This document shows, piece after piece, positions 54,975-62,626 of a stretch of DNA of 64,000 nt. Each line of letters opens with the position of its first letter. Positions within the stretch are counted from its first letter, which is position 1. Source of the DNA: Erythrobacteraceae bacterium (lineage in GTDB: Bacteria; Pseudomonadota; Alphaproteobacteria; Sphingomonadales; Sphingomonadaceae); contig JAHEAX010000010.1 in assembly GCA_024642525.1 (NCBI GenBank), forward strand, positions 1-64,000, written 5' to 3'. The position numbers were made by a program, and so were the translations under genes. A model generated the notes under the pieces. The model saw nothing but the letters and a program-made list of their open reading frames with translations, searched no databases and was not told the DNA's origin.

Positions 54975-55259
54975 ATGCGGTTCATCCTCCTTGCTGGCCT
55001 TGTCTGCCTTGGCTGCAAACTGTTTTTCGGACGCTGGCCGTGGGAATTCGCCAATGCCCGGTCCACCCGGCAGCAAGCCTTGTCTCGCGCCCGTAAATTG
55101 CTGGGCGTATCTTCCACTGCATCGCGTCTCGAAGTGCTGGAAGCCCACAAAAGACTGGTTGCCGTGGTCCATCCAGACCGTGGCGGCACAAATGACCAGG
55201 TTCATGAAGCCAATGCGGCGCGTGACTTGCTGATCGGTGAATTACCGAATTCAAATTGA
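54975..55259 (+). CDS. small membrane-anchored J-domain protein
   Basis: 94 residues from ATG 54975 (a GTG three bases earlier is possible). An N-terminal hydrophobic segment (MRFILLAGLVCLGCKLFFG) is followed by a short J domain with helix SRARKLLGVSSTASRLEVLE, AHKRLVAVVHPDRGGTNDQV (HPD at about 66-68) and VHEANAARDLLIGEL. This layout, with a membrane anchor before a C-terminal J domain, resembles mitochondrial Tim14/Pam18 and bacterial relatives common in alphaproteobacteria. It would recruit DnaK at the membrane. It lies six bases after mipZ and ten before the phosphomannomutase gene. Confidence 0.88.
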   Translation: MRFILLAGLVCLGCKLFFGRWPWEFANARSTRQQALSRARKLLGVSSTASRLEVLEAHKRLVAVVHPDRGGTNDQVHEANAARDLLIGELPNSN

Positions 55260-55269
55260 GGAAACTGGC

Positions 55270-56673
55270 ATGAGCCACACATTCAATCCGACCGTGCTTC
55301 GTGAATATGACATTCGCGGAATAATCGGCGAAACACTCGGGCCTGACGATGCGCGGGCCATCGGCCGCGGCTTTGCCACGCTTTTGCGCCGGGCGGGCGG
55401 TTCGCGAATTGTGGTGGGTTATGATGGCCGTGTCAGTTCGCCCATCCTGGCCCATGCGCTGATCGAAGGCATCAATGCCAGCGGCTGCGATGTTGTGAAC
55501 ATCGGCATGAGCGCAACGCCCACGCTGTATTACGCAGAAGCGTCAGCTGAGGATGTGGACGGCGGCATTCAGATAACAGGCAGCCACAATCCCGCCAATT
55601 ATAACGGCTTCAAGATGGTATTTCAGGGGCGCCCGTTTTTCGGGAAAGACATCCTGACCATAGGCCAGATGGCCGAGGCCGGGGACTGGGATAGCGGGAC
55701 CGGCACGGTCGAAACGCGCGCAGTCCTCGATGAGTATATCGAGCGCCTGCTGCGCGGCCTCGATGGTATCGACATCGGCCTGCTGGACGGAATGCGGATC
55801 GGCTGGGATGCGGGGAACGGCGCTGCCGGACCCGCGCTGGAAGCCATGGCTGCCCGTTTGCCGGGCGAGCATCACCTGCTGTTTACCGATGTCGATGGCA
55901 ATTTTCCTAATCATCATCCTGACCCCACTGTCGAAGCCAACCTGGAGGACCTGCGCAGTCTGGTCGCGGAGAAGAACCTCGACTTTGGAGTTGCTTTCGA
56001 CGGTGACGGCGACCGGATTGGCGCGATCGATGGTGAAGGCCGGGTGATCTGGGGCGACCAATTGCTCATGATTTACGCCGAAGACCTCCTGAACCGCATG
56101 CCCAAATCTACTATTATAGCGGATGTTAAGGCTTCCCGGGCGCTGTTTGACCGTGTTGCCGAACTGGGCGGCAATCCTGTCATGTGGAAGACGGGCCACA
56201 GCCTGATTAAATCCAAAATGAAGGAAACAGGCGCACCGCTGGCTGGTGAAATGAGCGGCCATGTCTTTTTTGCGGATGAATATTACGGGTTCGACGATGC
56301 GCTTTATGCCGGGATCAGGCTGATTGCGGCCTCTGCCCGCCTCGGCAAATCAGTCACGCAGCTGCGTTCGGACATGCCGCAGATGCTGAACACGCCGGAA
56401 ATGCGATTCCAGGTGGATGAAAGCCGCAAATTTGCGGCCATCGATGAAGTGAAACAGCGGCTTTCCGGCACAGATGCGGTTGTGGACGATACCGACGGCG
56501 TGCGGGTCACCAATGCCGATGGCTGGTGGCTGCTGCGTGCATCCAACACACAGGATGTGCTGGTTGCCCGCGCGGAAAGCGACAGCGAAGCAGGGCTGGC
56601 GCGGTTGATGACGCAGATTGACGGCCAACTGGCAGCATCGGGGCTGGAACGCGGCCCGCAGGCAGGTCACTGA
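55270..56673 (+). CDS. phosphomannomutase/phosphoglucomutase
   Basis: 467 residues from ATG 55270. Alpha-D-phosphohexomutase superfamily (ManB/AlgC type): active-site serine in QITGSHNPANYNGFKMVFQG, metal loop DFGVAFDGDGDRIGAIDGE, sugar-binding MSGHVFFADEYYGFDDALYA, and the phosphate-binding end WLLRASNTQDVLVARAE. It interconverts hexose 1- and 6-phosphates for GDP-mannose, exopolysaccharide or lipopolysaccharide sugars. The N-terminus FNPTVLREYDIRGIIGET is typical. It is close behind the J-domain gene, so the three genes from mipZ on may be one transcript. Confidence 0.94.
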   Translation: MSHTFNPTVLREYDIRGIIGETLGPDDARAIGRGFATLLRRAGGSRIVVGYDGRVSSPILAHALIEGINASGCDVVNIGMSATPTLYYAEASAEDVDGGIQITGSHNPANYNGFKMVFQGRPFFGKDILTIGQMAEAGDWDSGTGTVETRAVLDEYIERLLRGLDGIDIGLLDGMRIGWDAGNGAAGPALEAMAARLPGEHHLLFTDVDGNFPNHHPDPTVEANLEDLRSLVAEKNLDFGVAFDGDGDRIGAIDGEGRVIWGDQLLMIYAEDLLNRMPKSTIIADVKASRALFDRVAELGGNPVMWKTGHSLIKSKMKETGAPLAGEMSGHVFFADEYYGFDDALYAGIRLIAASARLGKSVTQLRSDMPQMLNTPEMRFQVDESRKFAAIDEVKQRLSGTDAVVDDTDGVRVTNADGWWLLRASNTQDVLVARAESDSEAGLARLMTQIDGQLAASGLERGPQAGH

Positions 56674-56702
56674 GCCGGGACCGGTTTAAAAACATTAACT
56701 TC

Positions 56703-56727
56703 GGAACCGCTTGCCCTCTTGTCCGTA
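56703..56727 (+). promoter_or_regulatory. Imperfect EcfG-like promoter upstream of the GntA-like gene
   Basis: GGAAC (56703-56707), a 16-base spacer and CGTA (56724-56727). One base of the -10 differs from the CGTT consensus. The start would fall near 56733, just before the ribosome-binding site GGGAGGAG and the GTG at 56748. Confidence 0.35.
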
Positions 56728-56747
56728 GCTGACGGGAGGAGACCGGC

Positions 56748-57437
56748 GTGCTTATCGAGACAATTTCACAGGATGCAGCGCGGGAAGAACTATTCGCCCG
56801 GATTGAAGCCGCTGATTTCCCCTGTGTCGGGGCGAAATCCGCCATGGCGCGCGGCACGCTGAAGGTGATGGCTGCCCATTCGCTGGACAGCGGATGGGAC
56901 GATCTGGCGATCCACCGCGCCTTGATGGACTGGGCGCGCGAATACCGGGCCAACCCTGGCGGTCTGCGGAGCCTGGCGATTGTATTTGAAGGCCCGATTG
57001 GCCTGTCCGAAGCGGCGTTTGAAGATTTGATGTGGCAGCGTATCCAGTCTTTTGCAGATAAGGATGCATGGCTTGGCCAGCCTTATGATCACCGCGTCAG
57101 CGCCGACCCTGATGACCCGCATTTTTCGCTCAGTTTCGGCGGCGAAGGCTTTTTTGCAGTTGGCTTGCATCCCAATGCATCACGCCCTGCCCGCCGCTTC
57201 CCAAGGCCGGTGCTGGTGTTTAACCTGCACGACCAGTTCGAGATATTGCGCGAAGAAGGTCGCTATGACCGGATGCGCGCTGCCATCATGAAGCGGGACG
57301 AGGCATTGGCAGGTTCCATCAACCCGATGCTTTCATCCCACGGCACAGCCAGCGCGGCCCCCCAATATAGCGGACGGGCGGTTGGCGCGGAATGGCAATG
57401 CCCCTTTCACGACAAGCGGGCGGGGACGAGGCCATGA
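56748..57437 (+). CDS. YqcI/YcgG family heme-dependent N-hydroxylase-like protein (GntA-like)
   Basis: 229 residues from GTG 56748, preceded by a strong GGGAGGAG ribosome-binding site. Family markers are clear: FPCVGAKSAMARGTLKV near the start; FAVGLHPNASRPARRFPRPV with the probable heme-ligand His141; FNLHDQFEILREEGRYDRM; and a C-terminal QYSGRAVGAEWQCPFH. Characterised members include GntA, which N-hydroxylates the guanidino amino acid enduracididine in guanitoxin synthesis. None of the other guanitoxin genes is here, so the substrate is more likely arginine or another guanidine compound. The stop overlaps the start of a DUF1989 gene (ATGA), giving a tightly coupled pair. Confidence 0.85.
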   Translation: MLIETISQDAAREELFARIEAADFPCVGAKSAMARGTLKVMAAHSLDSGWDDLAIHRALMDWAREYRANPGGLRSLAIVFEGPIGLSEAAFEDLMWQRIQSFADKDAWLGQPYDHRVSADPDDPHFSLSFGGEGFFAVGLHPNASRPARRFPRPVLVFNLHDQFEILREEGRYDRMRAAIMKRDEALAGSINPMLSSHGTASAAPQYSGRAVGAEWQCPFHDKRAGTRP

Positions 57438-58021
57438 CCGACACCATCCGCATCGCCCCGAGAAGCGGCACAGCATTTCATCTGGCTGAGGGACAAGTGC
57501 TGAAAGTGATGGACCCACAGGGAATCCAGGTAAGTGATCTGGTGGCCTATTCCGCCGACGATGTGCGCGAAGTCATCTCTAACGGGCGGACTTTCGATTA
57601 CGAGGAAACCGTCAGGCTCACTACCGGCCACCGGCTCTGGTCAAACCGTTCCAACCCGATGCTGACCATTGTCGAGGATACCGTCGGGTTGCATGACTTC
57701 CTGCTGACCCCGTGCAGCACTGCGACGTTTGAACATTTTTATCCTGACAAGCCGGTTCACCGGGGATGTTTCGGCAATCTGGCGGCGGCATTGGCGCCAT
57801 ATGGTATTGGCGAAGATAGCATCCCCACCGCTTTCAACCTGTTCATGAACGTGCCGGTCAACGCTGCGACGGGCAAGATCAAGGTGCTGCCGCCCATCAG
57901 CGGCGCGGGGGATTTCATCCGGCTGAAGGCCGAAATGGACCTGATCATCGGACTGACTGCCTGTTCCGCCTATTCGTCCAATGGCGGAAGCTTCAAGCCG
58001 ATCGACTATTCCATCGCGTGA
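57434..58021 (+). CDS. DUF1989 family protein (urea carboxylase-associated / carboxyguanidine deiminase-like)
   Basis: 195 residues from ATG 57434, which overlaps the GntA-like stop. DUF1989 features are clear: an N-terminal barrel with HLAEGQVLKVMDPQGIQVSD, then YEETVRLTTGHRLWSNRSNP, GLHDFLLTPCSTATFEHFYP with a likely metal-binding His/Cys set (His87, Cys94), RGCFGNLAAALAPYG (Cys112) and AFNLFMNVPVN. Members include the CgdAB subunits of carboxyguanidine deiminase and urea carboxylase-associated proteins. Here there is no carboxylase, and the partner is a heme hydroxylase, so it probably acts on a product of that enzyme. Exact reaction unknown. Confidence 0.88.
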   Translation: MTDTIRIAPRSGTAFHLAEGQVLKVMDPQGIQVSDLVAYSADDVREVISNGRTFDYEETVRLTTGHRLWSNRSNPMLTIVEDTVGLHDFLLTPCSTATFEHFYPDKPVHRGCFGNLAAALAPYGIGEDSIPTAFNLFMNVPVNAATGKIKVLPPISGAGDFIRLKAEMDLIIGLTACSAYSSNGGSFKPIDYSIA

Positions 58022-58082
58022 CGGGCCAGTGCCGCTTACGCCGCGCTTTCCCCGGCGCGGCTAATATGCTGAACCTGGCCAT

Positions 58083-60551
58083 ATGACTGCCGCGGACATG
58101 CCCCCTATGCCGGACGAGATTGCAAACTGGTTCGCCCAGCGCGGCTGGCGGCTGCGCAGTCACCAGCGCGATATGTTCGATGCTGCGCAGCGCGGAAACC
58201 ACGCATTGCAGGTGGCTGATACGGGGGCGGGCAAGACGCTGGCAGGTTTTTTGCCGACGCTGGCGGATTTCTGCCCTTCGCGCCTTGGCGGTGCACCTGC
58301 GTCTGAAGGGCTGCATACGCTTTATGTTTCGCCCCTGAAAGCGCTGGCCCACGATGTGCAGCGTAATCTGCTGACCCCGGTGGAGGAAATGGGCATCGGC
58401 GTGCGTATCGAAACGCGCAGCGGCGATACGCCGTCTGATCGCAAGAAGCGCCAGCGCAGCCGCCCACCCAATATTCTGCTGACCACACCTGAATCCCTGT
58501 CGCTCCTCCTGTCCTATCCCGACAGTTTTGAACTGTTTGCCGGGCTGAAGCGGATTGTGATTGATGAAGTTCACGCCTTTGCCACGGGGAAGCGGGGCGA
58601 TTTGCTCGCGCTTTGTCTCAGCCGCTTGCAGGCCATTGCGCCAGACCTGCAGCGGGTGGCCCTGTCTGCCACAGTGGCGGAACCGGAAGCCTTCCGCGCA
58701 TGGCTGGCACCATGGGGTGATATCAATGCGGTGGAACTGGTGGAGGGCGAAGAGGGTGCGCCGCCCGAAGTGGAAATCCTGTTGCCGGATGAAGAAAGAG
58801 TGCCGTGGGGAGGGCACGCAGCCATCTGGGCCATCCCCCAGCTGTTCGAGAAGATTCGCGCCAACAAGACCACTCTGGTGTTCACCAATACGCGGTTTCT
58901 GGCCGAATTCATTTTCCAGCACTTGTGGGATGTGAATGATGAAAACCTGCCCATCGGCATCCACCATGGCTCCTTGTCAAAGGAAGCGCGGCGGAAGGTT
59001 GAAGGTGCGATGGCGCGGGGCGAATTGCGGGCGCTGGTGGCCACTGCCAGCCTCGATCTGGGTGTGGATTGGGGCGATATCGACTGTGTGGTGCAAATGG
59101 GCGCTCCCAAGGGGTCTTCGCGTCTGTTGCAACGCATAGGCAGGGCCAACCACCGCTTGGATCAGCCGAGCCGCGCTTTGCTGGTACCGGGCAACCGGTT
59201 TGAATTCCTGGAGGCAACCGCAGCCAAGGAAGCGGTCGATGAAGGGCAGCGGGACGGCGAGGATTTCCGGCGGGGCGGTCTCGACGTGTTGGCTCAGCAC
59301 GTGATGGCGCGGGCCTGTGCCGGGCCGTTCGAGGAAGGCGAAATGCTGGCCGAGGTTCGCTCTTCGCTGGCCTATGCATGGATTGACGAAAGCATCTGGC
59401 AGAGGGTTCTCAATTTTGTTGCCACAGGCGGATATGCGCTGAAGGCATATGACAAGTTCAAGCGCATCACGCGTGAACGCGGCGGCATCTGGCGTCTTAC
59501 GCATCCAGAATTTGCGGCGCGGCACCGGCTGAATGCAGGGATTATCATCGACAGTGAAATGCTGGATGTGCGTTTCAAGAACGGGCGATCGCTGGGCCGG
59601 GTGGAGGAACGCTTCGCTGCTTCCCTTTCCCCTGGCGACACTTTTGCCTTCGCCGGCACCAGCCTTGAGGTGATGGGCATCAAGGACATGGAGATTACCG
59701 TCAGGGCATCGTCCAGATCGGCGATGATCCCATCTTATGGCGGTGCGCGTATGCCGCTGACCACCCATCTGGCGGAGCGGGTCAGGGAAATGCTGATCGA
59801 CCGGGCTGGCTGGGCGCGATTTCCCGATGATGTGCGAGAATGGCTGGAAGTGCAGGACTGGCGCAGTCAGATGCCGGGGCCGGGCCAATTGCTGGTCGAA
59901 AGTTTCCCCCACGCATCGCGCGAATACACGGTGTATTATACGTTTGAAGGGTGGAACGCGAACCAGTCGCTGGGGATGCTGATAACACGGCGCATGGAAG
60001 ATCTCGGCCTTCGCCCGGGCGGCTTTGTGGCGAATGACTATTCGCTTGCCGTGTGGGGCCTGAAACCGGTGAAGGACCCGCGGCCGTTGCTGTCTCCCGA
60101 TATTCTCGATCATGAATTTATCGAATGGATACAGGAATCGCATCTGCTGCGGCGGGCATTTCGCGAAGTGGCCGTGATCGCCGGACTGGTGGACAGGCAG
60201 CATCCCGGAAAGCGCAAGAGCGGAAAGCAGGTCACGTTCTCGACCGACCTTATCTATGATGTGCTGCGCAAATATGAGCCGGACCATGTCCTGCTGGAAG
60301 CGGCATGGGCTGATGCGCGCGCCAACATGACCGATGTGGGCAGGCTGGGCGCGTTGCTCGACCGTGCAGCGGGCCAGCTGGTCCATGTCGAACTGGACAG
60401 GGTCAGCCCAATGGCGGTTCCGGTCATGGTGATGATCGGGCGCGAGAGTGTGCCGCAGGGGGCAGTCGATGATGACCTGTTGCTGGAAGCCGAGGCGCTG
60501 GCCGATGCGGCTATGCGGGTCGATCCTTTGCCTCATATCGAGGGTGACTGA
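58083..60551 (+). CDS. Lhr-type DEXH helicase (ligase-associated DNA damage response helicase)
   Basis: 822 residues. Superfamily 2 helicase of the Lhr-core type: Q-motif region LRSHQRDMFDAAQRGNHALQ, Walker A VADTGAGKTLAGFLPTLADF (Lys51), motif II RIVIDEVHAFATGKRGDLLA, motif III LQRVALSATVAEPEAFRA, motif IV TTLVFTNTRFLAEFIFQHLW, motif VI GSSRLLQRIGRANHRLDQPS, and a long C-terminal winged-helix and Lhr domain (about 400-820). It unwinds DNA or DNA-RNA hybrids 3' to 5'. In many bacteria this form is encoded beside an ATP-dependent DNA ligase, an exonuclease and PdeM; here none is adjacent. A 12-bp terminator follows. Confidence 0.92.
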   Translation: MTAADMPPMPDEIANWFAQRGWRLRSHQRDMFDAAQRGNHALQVADTGAGKTLAGFLPTLADFCPSRLGGAPASEGLHTLYVSPLKALAHDVQRNLLTPVEEMGIGVRIETRSGDTPSDRKKRQRSRPPNILLTTPESLSLLLSYPDSFELFAGLKRIVIDEVHAFATGKRGDLLALCLSRLQAIAPDLQRVALSATVAEPEAFRAWLAPWGDINAVELVEGEEGAPPEVEILLPDEERVPWGGHAAIWAIPQLFEKIRANKTTLVFTNTRFLAEFIFQHLWDVNDENLPIGIHHGSLSKEARRKVEGAMARGELRALVATASLDLGVDWGDIDCVVQMGAPKGSSRLLQRIGRANHRLDQPSRALLVPGNRFEFLEATAAKEAVDEGQRDGEDFRRGGLDVLAQHVMARACAGPFEEGEMLAEVRSSLAYAWIDESIWQRVLNFVATGGYALKAYDKFKRITRERGGIWRLTHPEFAARHRLNAGIIIDSEMLDVRFKNGRSLGRVEERFAASLSPGDTFAFAGTSLEVMGIKDMEITVRASSRSAMIPSYGGARMPLTTHLAERVREMLIDRAGWARFPDDVREWLEVQDWRSQMPGPGQLLVESFPHASREYTVYYTFEGWNANQSLGMLITRRMEDLGLRPGGFVANDYSLAVWGLKPVKDPRPLLSPDILDHEFIEWIQESHLLRRAFREVAVIAGLVDRQHPGKRKSGKQVTFSTDLIYDVLRKYEPDHVLLEAAWADARANMTDVGRLGALLDRAAGQLVHVELDRVSPMAVPVMVMIGRESVPQGAVDDDLLLEAEALADAAMRVDPLPHIEGD

Positions 60552-60603
60552 CACCGATCGGCTGGTTTGGTGACTTCGGTCCACCATCCCATTCGCGCAA
60601 CAA

Positions 60604-60631
60604 AAAAGGGGCGGATCGCTCCGCCCCTTTT
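60604..60631. terminator. Bidirectional Rho-independent terminator (Lhr gene / Ton operon)
   Basis: AAAAGGGGCGGA (60604-60615), loop TCGC, TCCGCCCCTTTT (60620-60631), a perfect 12-bp stem with A-run and T-run on its sides. It ends both the helicase transcript and the minus-strand tonB-exbB-exbD-exbD operon, 30 bases after the last exbD. Confidence 0.92.
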
Positions 60632-60660
60632 CAGGATTTTTCAGATATGCCTGAAGTCAA

Positions 60661-61104
60661 TCAGGCGCCGGCCTTGCCGAAGGTCCGGTACTTTTCGTTT
60701 CCGACGAAGCCGAACTTGGTCACGCCGGAAGCCTTGATGATGTTCAGCACCTTGGCCGAGAGGTCGTAGCTTGCGAGTGGCTCGGGCTCGAACTGAAGTT
60801 CCGGCTCGATTTCGAAAGCCTTGGTTTCTTCGAGGTTGCGAACCAGCTGGCCATCATTGATGGAGTCGCCATTCCACAGGATTTCGCCAGCCTGTGTAAG
60901 AACGATCTTGTTCTTGATCGGGTCGATCTGATCAATTGGCGGCGGATTTGGATCCGGCTGCGGAAGATCGATATCGACCGAGTGGGTGGCTACTGGAATG
61001 GTGATGATGAACATGATGAGGAGAACGAGCATGACGTCGATCAACGGCGTCGTGTTCATTTCCATCATCGGCGAACCATCGTCCTTGCCGCCTGACATTG
61101 CCAT
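60661..61104 (-). CDS. exbD: ExbD/TolR family biopolymer transport protein (second ExbD)
   Basis: 147 residues. One N-terminal membrane helix with the proton-conducting aspartate region MNTTPLIDVMLVLLIMFIIT (Asp near 23), then a periplasmic domain with DIDLPQPDPNPPPIDQIDP and a C-terminal ASGVTKFGFVGNEKYRTFG. ExbD forms with ExbB the motor that uses proton flow to energise TonB. It is the shorter of two ExbD genes in the operon and the last one. The two paralogues may act as a heterodimer or serve different substrates. Confidence 0.92.
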   Translation of the reverse strand: MAMSGGKDDGSPMMEMNTTPLIDVMLVLLIMFIITIPVATHSVDIDLPQPDPNPPPIDQIDPIKNKIVLTQAGEILWNGDSINDGQLVRNLEETKAFEIEPELQFEPEPLASYDLSAKVLNIIKASGVTKFGFVGNEKYRTFGKAGA

Positions 61105-61139
61105 GGTGGGTTACTCCTGAATTCGTTGCCTGCGCGTTA

Positions 61140-61159
61140 GGCCGACCGGCTGGCCGGCC
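61140..61159 (-). repeat. Stem-loop in the exbD-exbD gap
   Basis: GGCCGACC (61140-61147), loop GGCT, GGCCGGCC (61152-61159); on the mRNA strand the mismatch becomes a G-U pair, giving eight pairs. It lies 15-34 bases after the stop of the first exbD. No U-run. Confidence 0.55.
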
Positions 61160-61173
61160 CATCGCAAAGCCGA

Positions 61174-61707
61174 TCAACCGTTGGGATCGACCGGGTTGGA
61201 AATGAAGCCCACGGTCGGATAACCGGCCGCCTGGACGTTGTAGATCGTGCCTGCGACACATTGCCATGGGGCATTGATGTCGCCACGAATGTGGACCTGC
61301 GGGATGAGGTCGGGGTCTTTCATGATCTCTTCAGGACCACCGGCACGCTGCACGATTGTATCGAGACGCTCGAACGCATCGTCATACAGTTCCTGCGAGG
61401 TAACCGGAGTGGTGTTGTTGAAGTATATCCGGCATTCGCCTTCACGGGTAGCGCCTTCAAAGCCCGGCTCACCAGCGCTCCGGCCAGCAGCATCGGTGGT
61501 GCTGACGGTCAGAAGCAGGTTTTCCACTTTGTCCTTCGATTCGACCGTTTCCATGATCGGAATCTTGAGCTTGTCGATGGTCTGGATCGCGACCGGGACC
61601 GCGATCAGGAAGATGATCAGGAGCACCAGCATCACGTCGACGAGCGGCGTGGTGTTGATGTCCGACATCGGCGTTTCTACACCACCGCCGCCTGTCGAAA
61701 TTGCCAT
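61174..61707 (-). CDS. exbD: ExbD/TolR family biopolymer transport protein (first ExbD, long form)
   Basis: 177 residues. Membrane helix and motor motif SDINTTPLVDVMLVLLIIFL (Asp near 24), then an enlarged periplasmic domain with EGECRIYFNNTTPVTSQELY and HIRGDINAPWQCVAGTIYNV; two cysteines may pair. It ends in VGFISNPVDPNG. It is the longer of the two ExbDs of the operon; about 30 residues of the extra length sit in the periplasmic part. It lies between exbB and the second exbD, with hairpins in both gaps. Confidence 0.92.
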   Translation of the reverse strand: MAISTGGGGVETPMSDINTTPLVDVMLVLLIIFLIAVPVAIQTIDKLKIPIMETVESKDKVENLLLTVSTTDAAGRSAGEPGFEGATREGECRIYFNNTTPVTSQELYDDAFERLDTIVQRAGGPEEIMKDPDLIPQVHIRGDINAPWQCVAGTIYNVQAAGYPTVGFISNPVDPNG

Positions 61708-61746
61708 CGCTAAATCCTATCTAAAACTATTGGAAAGGCAGATCGC

Positions 61747-61775
61747 CGGGTCAGGACCGCGATGGCCCTGACCCG
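61747..61775 (-). repeat. Stem-loop in the exbB-exbD gap
   Basis: CGGGTCAGGACC (61747-61758), a five-base loop and GGCCCTGACCCG (61764-61775): a 12-pair stem with one G-U pair on the mRNA strand, 12 bases after the exbB stop. No U-run follows. Confidence 0.65.
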
Positions 61776-61786
61776 TATGATCGTGA

Positions 61787-62545
61787 TCAGGCCTTGGGTG
61801 CCGTTGCCGGACGTGCTGCAGCTGGCTTTGCTGCGGCAGGTGCTACGACTACGGCTGGCTTGACCGAGCCCTTGGAGTTCATGTTCGCAAGGAGGTCGGT
61901 TGCAAAACCGCTGAGCAGTTCGGCAATGCGCTTGTTACGAGCCTGAAGCCAGTTGTACGAAAGCACAGCAGGCACAGCGACGAGCAGACCGATTGCGGTC
62001 ATGATCAGAGCTTCACCGACCGGACCAGCGACCTTGTCGATCGATGCCGAACCGGCGAGGCCGATGTTGATCAGTGCGCGGTAGATACCGATAACGGTAC
62101 CGAGCAGACCAACGAATGGCGAGGTAGCACCAACAGAAGCAAGGAACGGCAGGCCGCCAGCAAGCTTGGAGTTGATTGCAGCTTCCGAACGCGCGAGCGA
62201 GCCGTGCATCCAGTCATGTGCTTCCAGGCTGTTGGCCATCTTGCTGTGGCTTTCTTCAGCGGCCAGACCATCGTCGACCATCTGACGCCATGCGCTGTTC
62301 TTTTCCAGCTTGGTAGCGCCTTCCTTGAGGGAGTTTGCACGCCAGAAGGTGCCGATCTGCTTGTACTGGTTGAAGACGCGCTTCTGTTCCAGGTACTTGG
62401 TGATCAGGATGTAGAAAGAGCCGACCGACATAATAACCAGCACGCCAAAGATCGACTGAGCGATCAGGCCGCCCTGTTCCATGGCTTCGACAAAGCCGAA
62501 TTTATTCTGCGGTGCCGCACCTGCGGCAAGAAGTTCGATAATCAT
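61787..62545 (-). CDS. exbB: MotA/TolQ/ExbB proton channel family protein
   Basis: 252 residues from ATG 62545. Three membrane helices: QSIFGVLVIMSVGSFYILIT near the start, then GGLPFLASVGATSPFVGLLG with TVIGIYRALINIGLAG, and VGEALIMTAIGLLVAVPAVL, the last two carrying the conserved motor residues. The C-terminus is a long cytoplasmic Ala/Lys/Pro-rich tail. ExbB forms the pentameric stator around ExbD. An upstream in-frame start (62605) would include the intercistronic hairpin and is rejected. Confidence 0.94.
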   Translation of the reverse strand: MIIELLAAGAAPQNKFGFVEAMEQGGLIAQSIFGVLVIMSVGSFYILITKYLEQKRVFNQYKQIGTFWRANSLKEGATKLEKNSAWRQMVDDGLAAEESHSKMANSLEAHDWMHGSLARSEAAINSKLAGGLPFLASVGATSPFVGLLGTVIGIYRALINIGLAGSASIDKVAGPVGEALIMTAIGLLVAVPAVLSYNWLQARNKRIAELLSGFATDLLANMNSKGSVKPAVVVAPAAAKPAAARPATAPKA

Positions 62546-62593
62546 TGCGAGTGTCCTCTCAGAAAGAAGCTGTTCAATAAACTTGGTATGGCA

Positions 62594-62619
62594 CCGCCGG
62601 CCCATCCGTGGACCGGCGG
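62594..62619 (-). repeat. Stem-loop in the tonB-exbB gap
   Basis: CCGCCGGCCCA (62594-62604), loop TCCG, TGGACCGGCGG (62609-62619): an 11-pair stem with one G-U pair on the mRNA strand, beginning eight bases after the tonB stop. No U-run. Confidence 0.65.
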
Positions 62620-62626
62620 CTGCCGG

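Noticed and set aside
58040-58061. GCCGCGC/GCGCGGC hairpin after the DUF1989 gene as a terminator
   Set aside because: No T-run follows on the plus strand, and it lies just before the helicase start; it may affect mRNA structure but is not supported as a terminator.
58977-60587. 536-codon minus-strand frame opposite the Lhr-type helicase
   Set aside because: Antisense shadow with His/Arg/Gln-rich composition; the sense strand has all helicase motifs.
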